Below, piece by piece: positions 51,401 to 60,400 of a stretch of DNA of 64,000 bases. Origin of the DNA: Dicaeum eximium (Eukaryota > Chordata > Aves > Passeriformes > Dicaeidae); the NCBI GenBank assembly GCA_013396995.1, contig VWZP01007832.1, positions 2,556,313 through 2,620,312 of the forward strand. Direction: 5' to 3'. The first letter of the stretch is position 1; each line of letters starts with the position of its first letter. The position numbers were made by a program, and so were the translations under genes. The notes beneath the pieces are model-generated. The model had not been told where the DNA came from. It was given only the letters and a program-made list of their open reading frames with translations, and did no database searches.

Positions 51401-54400
51401 TCTAGGGTGACTTTCTTCAAGGTCTGAACACCAGTACTAAAATCCTGAGCATGGTACTGGGCAATTAAAGCCTCCTCTTCTCATTCTGGATTAAATACTG
51501 TAGCTATAGTAGCTGTATATGAGCCTGGTTCCCATGTGCTGTACATATGGATCTGTCATTTTCATCTGAAAATGTGGTGATTTAGTGGGACAAGAAATGT
51601 TGCCTTCTTGGAATACGTATTTTACAAAAATGCTGTATTGTGGATTCTTCTGTAGCGAATGAAGTGTGTTGTTAGGACTCCTCACTTTATAATTCTCTTT
51701 CCAGAGGCTTCAACTGCTGCTGTGTTCTACTCTTCAAGGTTATTTATTCTGCATAGCAGCAAGATGCAAGATAGAAATTAATCCCTGACCACTTGTCTCA
51801 ATTTACTATCTCCTAAGAGCTTCATAGAGCCAACTATTGCTACCATTCACCAGGCTCATTTGCCATTTTGGCAGCTTGCTGCAGTTTAAAGCAGAGTACC
51901 TTTATTGTTTACTTTTAAGAAGTGTTCTTTGTTACTACTGGGCTAATTACCTCAAGTTTAGTCATATTTTAAATGTTTTGCAGCTCTTTAGAGTAAAAAT
52001 TGTTGTGTAAAAATTGATAACAATAAGAATTTTTGCAGTAAGCAATTCTTTTCTAAAAGCAAAAAGGCTTAGTGATATATACAGTTATGTGATCACTGAG
52101 TGTGGGTGGATTCAACCCAAATGAATTGTTTCCACATTTCCTTCAAGTGAGTCTGAGATACAGGAGAGTTGAAGCAAATAGCTTATTACAATGACCTTTT
52201 CTTTTCAATCATTGTATTAATCTTGAAAATCCAAGTGTGTTTAATTTTTTTCTGCCTCTACTACCACTAAGTTATAAACTAGTTTAAAACAAACCCAACC
52301 TGTAGAGATTAAAATTGTGGACTTGAGAGCACAGCTGAAAGCATAAGCAGTTTTGTCCTTGCATTAGCCTAAGCATTGCATTGAAGTGAATAACTATTTG
52401 TTTTTAGTGTCTCTTGTCCCTTTATTGCTGTTACAACCATTGTAATCTCTTGGCCTATCGCTAGAGAGAGGTCAGTTTGATTAAATGAACTTGTTTTATT
52501 CCAGATCTATGCAAGGCATTCCACTTGGCTCTTCAGCCAGTCTCTCGTTCAGTCTATTAGTGATCCTAATCCTCGGACTTCAAAGCTTCTGCTGTTTATA
52601 GCCTGTTAAAGCCAGGAAGTTTCTGATGGATTAGAACAAGGAATGAGTTTGAAGTTTGTAATGTGCACCACTGTCACTGATAAAGTCTAGTTTATTACCC
52701 TACAGTAGTATCTGCACTTTTATGGCTATTCATTTTTAATTGGTTGTAGTAAAGCAGAGGTGCTTAACCTTCTAGAGCATCAAGTACTGTATTTCTTGGT
52801 CCTTTCCACGTAAGGGACATGTTTCAGTACAGAAGCAGATCTTGGCTTTTGTCATTGCAACCATTCGTGTCTTTGTTTTGTTTTGCATGTGTAAGTGGGA
52901 GGGCTGGGTGACAAACATCCAAGTTGCCTTCCTTAGTGAGTATGTGTGCTAAATTGAGAATTGGTTTAGGTTTCCTGGGATGCAGCTGGCAAAGTGCCAC
53001 ACAAGTGACATATGGCTTTTCTTTTCTTCCCTCTGTCAACACCAGAAAATTATTATAACTGAAAGTATAATTATTATCAAAACAATATGCTATGCATTTA
53101 CAATAGTAAATAATAGCCTTTATGTAGTGATATTCACTACTTAGGAGGAAAACCAAATGAAAATTAAATACTCTAAAAATGGTACAAAATTTAAGATCAT
53201 GGAGTCACAGGTGGTCACTGCCATCAGTCGTGCTGAGCATCCCAGCTCAGAGGCTGTAGCTGATCTCAGCTGCTGTGCAGTGCTAACAGGTGTGGGGCGT
53301 GTGCAAGGTGTCTGGAAACTCCTTCAAACCCAGACCTCTCAGGGCAGATGCAGCTCTGACACCACAGAAATTTTTTGTTGTGCTGGCTGATAAAAAAGGT
53401 AAGCAGGCAAAAGACAGCAATGGATTAATTAAACACTTGACTGGAAAGTTTTCAACCAAATAGCATGTAAAAATATCAGATTGGAGAACTACATGTGTGT
53501 GGGCTAGATATCAGTAGTATTTTTAAGATTGTTTTTTCCTTAGTCTTATATGTTTGTAAGGATAATTTTTTTAACTTAATGTCTGAGAGCACTCTGTGGA
53601 AATCTGAACTAATGGTTGTGTGTTTTCTTTAGAATCAGTGAAAAGAAACAAGATGAATTTATGAGAAGCATAGTTGTCTTGTGCCAAGACAACAAAGTTT
53701 GAAGTTTACACACTGTTTTTGATGGTAAAAATATCAAATCTTTTATGTGAGATAGCAGAAAGAAAATATCACATACAGTGATGATTCTAATCTGGAGCCT
53801 TAAAATATTATAGAATCAGCTTGTTATCTTACGTACTTGATGAATTTAGGGATGTGATCTCTGCTCTGTGCCTTTGGCTGAGTTTTGCATATTTTTTCTG
53901 CCATTCATTGTATGCAAAAAGCCCATCAATGCAGCAGTAATGTCAGTAGGCCCATAACTGTGTGCATAATACTAATAAAAATAGTGAAAGCCGTGAAATA
54001 TTACAGAAAAAAAAAATTTTCCCTCACTCTGGATCAATTAAAATAAACATTGTGGTCCAAGTGCCTGGTGCTGGGAATATTTAGTAAAAATCATGATTTT
54101 CTCCATCAGCCAAATACTTTTTTTCCTTTCATTTGTGTTTTTCTAAATTGCTAGTTTTTAAATTCAAGAAAATAGTCTGTGATAGAAATCTCCACCAACA
54201 TTTGTTTCAGACAGGTGAAGAAACCACTTTGTCTACCATATAAATCATAGTAAAATGGATAAATTCATTAATGTATATATGTAAATATGCAACAAGCTAC
54301 AAATCATGTGTGGTAGCTTGATTTCTTAGGTTGTTTTCTAAAAATGAAAAGTATATTTTAAAGAATGTGTATTTTGTGTTTAGTTGTGGATCCTGGAGCT

Positions 54401-57400
54401 AAGTTGCTGATAAACGTCTTATGGTATTACTGAAATAATAATCTTTGTATTTCTATTTGATGCTGTTAATGGACAATATTGATATAAACTGTTGGAACTA
54501 AAGAAAGTGAATATCCTTTGGATTGCTATATCTTAAGAAAGTGTTATCTTAAAAAAAATTAATAAAAACAACTTCAGTGACAGGTTTGGGTTTTCTTTGC
54601 ATACTGTGTCTTTGGTAGTCAGCACTGGTAGGAATGGTTTTCTTAACTTCTCTCTAAGTTTTGAATTAATTTGGCTTCTTGATGATGGACTTAAGGCCAT
54701 TTTCCTTGATTAGCTAAAGAACTAATTAAGGATAATTTTAGTCTTCTATAAGGCATCTTACAAACATTTTGCAATATTACTTCCTAGGGAAATTTAGAAA
54801 GTTAGCCTATCAAACCCATCTTAACAAACTGGGCCCTAGTGTCCTAAAACCAAATGTTCTGTTTTGTTGTATACAAGAGGAATTCTGTGGATTTCTGTAG
54901 AACAATATAAACACTTTAATGTGGGTAGAAAGCACCTGCTTTGAGCTCTGAACAGACCTTTTCACTCAGGCATAATGGAAGGAATTGTGATAATAAGTAG
55001 AAATAACATGCTTGATGTTGTTTCTGACAGTTTTTTTAAACTTCAAACTCCAGCTAAATTCAGCCATTCAGTGTTAGAGATTGAAAAAGTATTAATTAGG
55101 TTTCATCAGCGATGTTCAATTAGATGCATTCATACAAACTACTATAGGCCAGCTAGAATAAGCATCAGATGAGAGCTTGTACAAAAGTTCAGGTATGAGA
55201 ATTGAGTATGCTGTATGGGATTCTGTGCAACTGCAGGTACAAGCAATGCATACTTAGAAATGTTTTCTGCCAGTTTTTTATCGGTCTTTGTCTACCTTGC
55301 ATAACTTCTGGAAAGATTTTTCCTTTTTGTATTTCCAAATGGGCTCCACAGAAGTTTTGGGAAGACAGAGCATGATATGAATTAATATTCTGGACCCAGG
55401 TTATGACTAGTTGTGAGATATTCTGGGCTGTTGTTATTGAGGCAGTAAAGCAGAAAAAGAATGTTTGTACAAATGTCTTTGTATGAGTCATCAAAATGCT
55501 GTGATTTTAGCCAATAAGTAGACTTAAAAAAATTTGTCATATTGGTTTTAATACTGACAGACATTCAGTTCCTGCTGTCAGGAGTGTATGCTGTATTTCC
55601 AGCTCCTCATTATCCTTACCTGCTGCTTCCAAATGCAAAATGCAACAAATCATCTGCATTCAAGTATCACTTGCTATTTTTTGAACTTGATACTACTTAG
55701 AAGTGATGTCCCAAGAATATTAGTTAGCTCTGTACTGATTCTCATTTTCCCTATGTTGAGTGTTGAAGCTGGGAATGGATGATTAGTACACAGGGCAATT
55801 ATTTCCTTTGTAAATACATTTCTGTCTGCTGACAAGATCAACAATAATGTTTGTGCTGCAGAAGGACTTCTTCAGATGTTATTAACTTCCCAGTTTCTCA
55901 GAAGCAAGGGTACAGACAATGGTGCTATTTAACAACAAAATAGTGTGTCCTGGTCTGACTGGGACCAGGTTAATTTTTGCAGTCTGTACTACCTCAGTCA
56001 TTTGGAGGGAAAGGGAGTCTCTTCCAAGGAGAAGGGCTTCCTTCTGGTTGAGAAAACTTAGTGGGAAGAGCTGTCTGATATTGTCTATTGTTGTTTTTTT
56101 TTCCATGTAAATAGTTTCTTTTCTTGTACTCTGTTTTTAGTATTGTTGCCACTACTGTTTGTTTTATCTCATTGCTGTTTTCAGTAAGTTTTTTTTTACT
56201 TCAGCTTGTGCTCTTTGTCTTTTGTGTCTCCAGTTCTCCTCCTCTCCATCCTCCTGCAGCAGGAAGGGGGAAGGGAAAGAGTGAGAGAGTGAGAGACTTG
56301 TGTGGTTTGGAGAGTCTTGGTGGGGGCACTGAATTGGGGAGTACCATTCCCAAACCATGACACAGTGCCATTTCTCTTTGAAAAGAAATAATACATTGCA
56401 TAGAAATATTGTGCTCTATTATTTTTAATGATCCCCCTTTATGTATGATGTAACAGTTCATTTAGTACTGAGAAAAGGGGCTGGATTTCAGGCTAAGAAA
56501 TCATTTTTATATATGAACAGTGTGCAAGCTTATGTTAGTTACATTTTCATTACAAACATCTGATCACATGCCTAGGGAGGTGTGGAAGGTTTTTTGAGAG
56601 TTTTTTTGCGTGAGAGGGTATTCCTTTAGGTTATAATGAAGTTGCCTCTTTCTCATGACTTATCTTTCTCTTATCTGCATGTGTCATGTGATTCACTGGC
56701 AGCTGTAGCTGCGAAACGCATAATTAGAGGATGGGATTTTTTTCTGCTCTTTTATATGTGAATGTTTTAACTGGGAATGTAACTATAGCACCTTTTTATC
56801 CTACAGTTTAAATCATCTTGAAATCATGCTTGAAAATTTTTCTGTGAGATGTGGACTTGCAGGACTTAATGGTGGAATTGTGTGCTGACCAGAAATACAG
56901 CCATTATGTGGTTGTTAGGATCTGTAAGCCCATTAGAAGAGGGAGCTGCATTGGGCAAAGTTGGGAAACTACTGATTTTGTGTGTAAAGGACCACACACT
57001 ATTTTCTGTGGGCTTCTCCAGCAATCAGTGCATCAGTAGTCCTGAATAACACATAATGCCAATTGTGACCTGAGTCATTACCAGAGAGCAAGTGTAAGTG
57101 TTATTCATTCTTCTCTCGTGATTATTTCAGTATGACACACAATAGGAGGTGCCTGTCATTCTCTTCCGAATCCTTATATACATAGACTTGTATTCACTCC
57201 AGAGAGCTTTATTTTCATAATTTGCTTCTGTTTTCTGCTGCATCACAGAGACCTCACTGATTTTTTTTAAAAAGAGTAGTCCCCAGTCTAAACATGCATT
57301 TTCACTTTTGTATGCCTAAAGGATCTCGTGCCATCATGTAAGATTACTAAGCTTCTTTTGTGTTTGTCATACTCTGTTAAAGGTCTGTCTTACTGTAAGA

Positions 57401-60400
57401 ATAAAGCCTGTGCTTTTATCTTGGTTACAACAAAGTCTAGTAAACTGAGAATTTCCACCATATATGTTTTGCTAGTACTGAAGTTTCTCAGAACTTTCCA
57501 AGCAATATCTGAAAATTCAAAGTCTGATTTTACAGAAGTGGCAAACCCTGTTTCTTATTGCACTTTAAATACAAATACTTTCCTTTTGTGGTCCTTTAAA
57601 ATAAATACAGTCAATTTTAGCCTTCCTGATGGATTCTAAAACTTTGACTTCTGAGGTGACTGTTGTCTTTTTTGTATATGTATTTCTTTTGGAGTTCCTG
57701 TGGCAGAGCTAATTTTTAATACTTGGATCTCTCACTGGAGCCTGCTGTCCTTTATGGTAGCCAATTTGCCCGGGTTTCCAGTTGTTACCCAGGTGTCATT
57801 GTGTCATAACATCTCCCATGTGCTTCCATCCCTGTAGGGGCAGCCACCTCCAGTATCAAGTCAGCCTCTAGGCAGCAAGTAGCCTTGTGCATTTTGCATG
57901 CTGCAGGGTAACTGGTACCCTAATGTCTTATTCAAAGTTTCTCCAAATGCTTATATTTTCTTTTCATTAATCTAAGGCTAAATTCAGAAACTTTATATTA
58001 TGTTTCTCAAAGCACAAATATTTGACTGTAATGTACCCGTTGTTGAGAACTGGTCATTTTGAGAGACTTTCCAAGACCTTAGTAAATCATGTGGATTTAA
58101 GAGGATTTGCTGACATCTGAGATGCGTGCTGATTATAATTAGATTACATCTTCATTTTTCATACACTTTTCATTACTTTTTCTTCTATGACCATTTTTTA
58201 TGCAAGTGGCTTGTCTGTTAGTAAGCTATCCAATAGCTGACTTTTCAGAAGAGCTGGAAGTTTAATGCTTATATGCATGCTTGTTTTTTCGAAATATTAT
58301 TTTTCGATCCTAGTGATTTTTCAGTTTCAATTTCTGTTTCAATATATTCCTGCACTTTGTTGCAATTTGCTTGTCATTTTTTTCGAAATGTAGTAGACAC
58401 AAATAGAAGAAAAGGCTGAATAAAAGAATGCTTAACATGTATCAAGTGTAAACTTTGATGCTATATATAAATACAAATTTACAAATACATGCATACGTAT
58501 GGCAATTCTGATTGCAACTGAGACACTTGTACACAGTATTTTTGGGATCTATCAAGCTGTTTAAAATTATTTTATACCAATCCTTGGGTTACATTTGGAT
58601 AATTACAGGCAATTACCCAAAGGTCTTTAAGAAGCTTGCAAACATTACACAGTCTGTAGTCCATATGAGGCAATGACATCTGTCTTTGTGGGGTACCTGT
58701 AACTGTGTTATTATTTGTAAAATGGTACTTGCACATTGTATGGTAAACCAGTAAGAAAGCAGTGAGTGAAATCAGAGCGTACTAATTTGCAATAAACAGT
58801 TCCAGTCATTCCATGTTACTCTCTCCTGGGGTTACAATGACTAGTAAGCCGAAAATTTTGGAATTTCAGTGGTCTCCTACTGGACTCATCATTTCAGATT
58901 ATGATTCATGCAGGGCTTTTAAAGACCTTGCAATGATGAGAATAAAATGAGCTCATAACACTACAATTGGTATCAATGCTCCATTTTTGTGGTAGCCCCA
59001 AGGAGCTTGCTGTACCTCCCCAGCTGGTGGCTACTGTGACTTCCATTGGAGTCCATCAGTTCTGGGATTAAATCCTTCCAGCTGAAGGACCTACTGGTCC
59101 ATATCACAAGCCACTCAAATGGGCTAGGGCTAATGCCTTAGTCCTTCTAGTAGAAGGACAAGAGATGAGTAAAACAGGGCAAGAACGTGCATGTGTGCCA
59201 AATAAAGGACATGGTTTCAGGACCACACAGATAAAAGTACATTTTAGAGACATGTTTTCAACCTTACAGAAAAAACCTTGGGGTAGGAAACTGAATACTG
59301 AATACAAGTTTTGCCAGTAAATGTCACTCCGTGGTTTTTTGGGTTGTTTTGGTTGCTTTGGGTTTTGGTTTTTTTTTGGGGGGGGTGGGGGGGGGGATGC
59401 GGTTTAGCCACCCCTGCCTGCCAATCCTCCTTTCTAAAATACAGCTCCAAGAAAAACTGACTTTTGAAGACTTGCTGTGGTTTGGAAGTATTGCTTTGTT
59501 TTTCTGAGTGAAGTAGTGTTCGGACTCTGGTGTCTTTTAGCAGTGTGCAGATTTGTTGGTTGAGTGTTGTGTGAGCTGTTAAATCTGAGAGACCTAGTGG
59601 CAATGGGGATGGATGATGGACACTTCTGAGAGCAAATTTTACTTGTATGTGTGGGAATGAAGCAGCTTCTCTTCTTCTCTGGTACTGTCTTCCTAGTGCA
59701 ACAGACTGACTGTAAAGAGTGCAAAACTGTCTTGGAGGCAGATCTGAGTCAAGGTTATAATGAAATTGAAAGTGTGTGCTCATAATTGTATCCCATTATT
59801 TTTGATATTTTCTGTAAGCCAGCATTCTTCAGATCCTTCTGCTGAGAACAATTCCAGAATATGATCATATGTTGTTGTTTAAAAACTTAAATAATTTTCT
59901 CAGGTTAGGACTTCTCTTATTTTTGTCCTTACAGTGGCTTTTTTCATTGACACCTATTTTAACTTCCACTTTTCATTCTCAAAACACAGAAACAAGGATC
60001 TTAATTCCTTTTGCTCTTTTCAGAATTTCTGTATTTGCTCCCCATTTCCTAGTAGTTTTATTCAAACTTCCTATTCTTACCCTGGTGACAGTCAACAATC
60101 TTACTGTTCATGGAGTTTGATGCAGTAAGGTGAAGGTAAGTAAGACCATCTGGGTTGACCTGTGTGTCCTAAGTCACCACATTGCATTTCTGTTCAGTCC
60201 AGTACTTCTAACTTGACTGCATCTTCTATAATAATACCCAGTCTTGTTGAAAGACGAGATGTACAGAACCAACTGCTGTCCTTTTAAACTTTTGCCAGAG
60301 GTTAACCACTGTTGCTATTAAAAATATCTGCCTTATTTATACTTTGAATTTGCCTGGCTTTGGATTCCAGTCATTGTTTTTTGTTATGTCTTTCTCCAGT

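Noticed and set aside
56124..56461. Several short frames on both strands around 56.1-56.5 kb
   Set aside because: They lie in the solo LTR and its flank; LTRs do not encode these products, and the frames come from T-rich and GA-rich sequence.
59244..59783. Minus-strand open frame of 179 codons, the longest outside the EXT2 exon
   Set aside because: It runs through the G/T low-complexity tract, giving a Pro/His/Lys/Gln-rich stretch. It has no recognisable domain and no splice or promoter context, and lies antisense inside an EXT2 intron.
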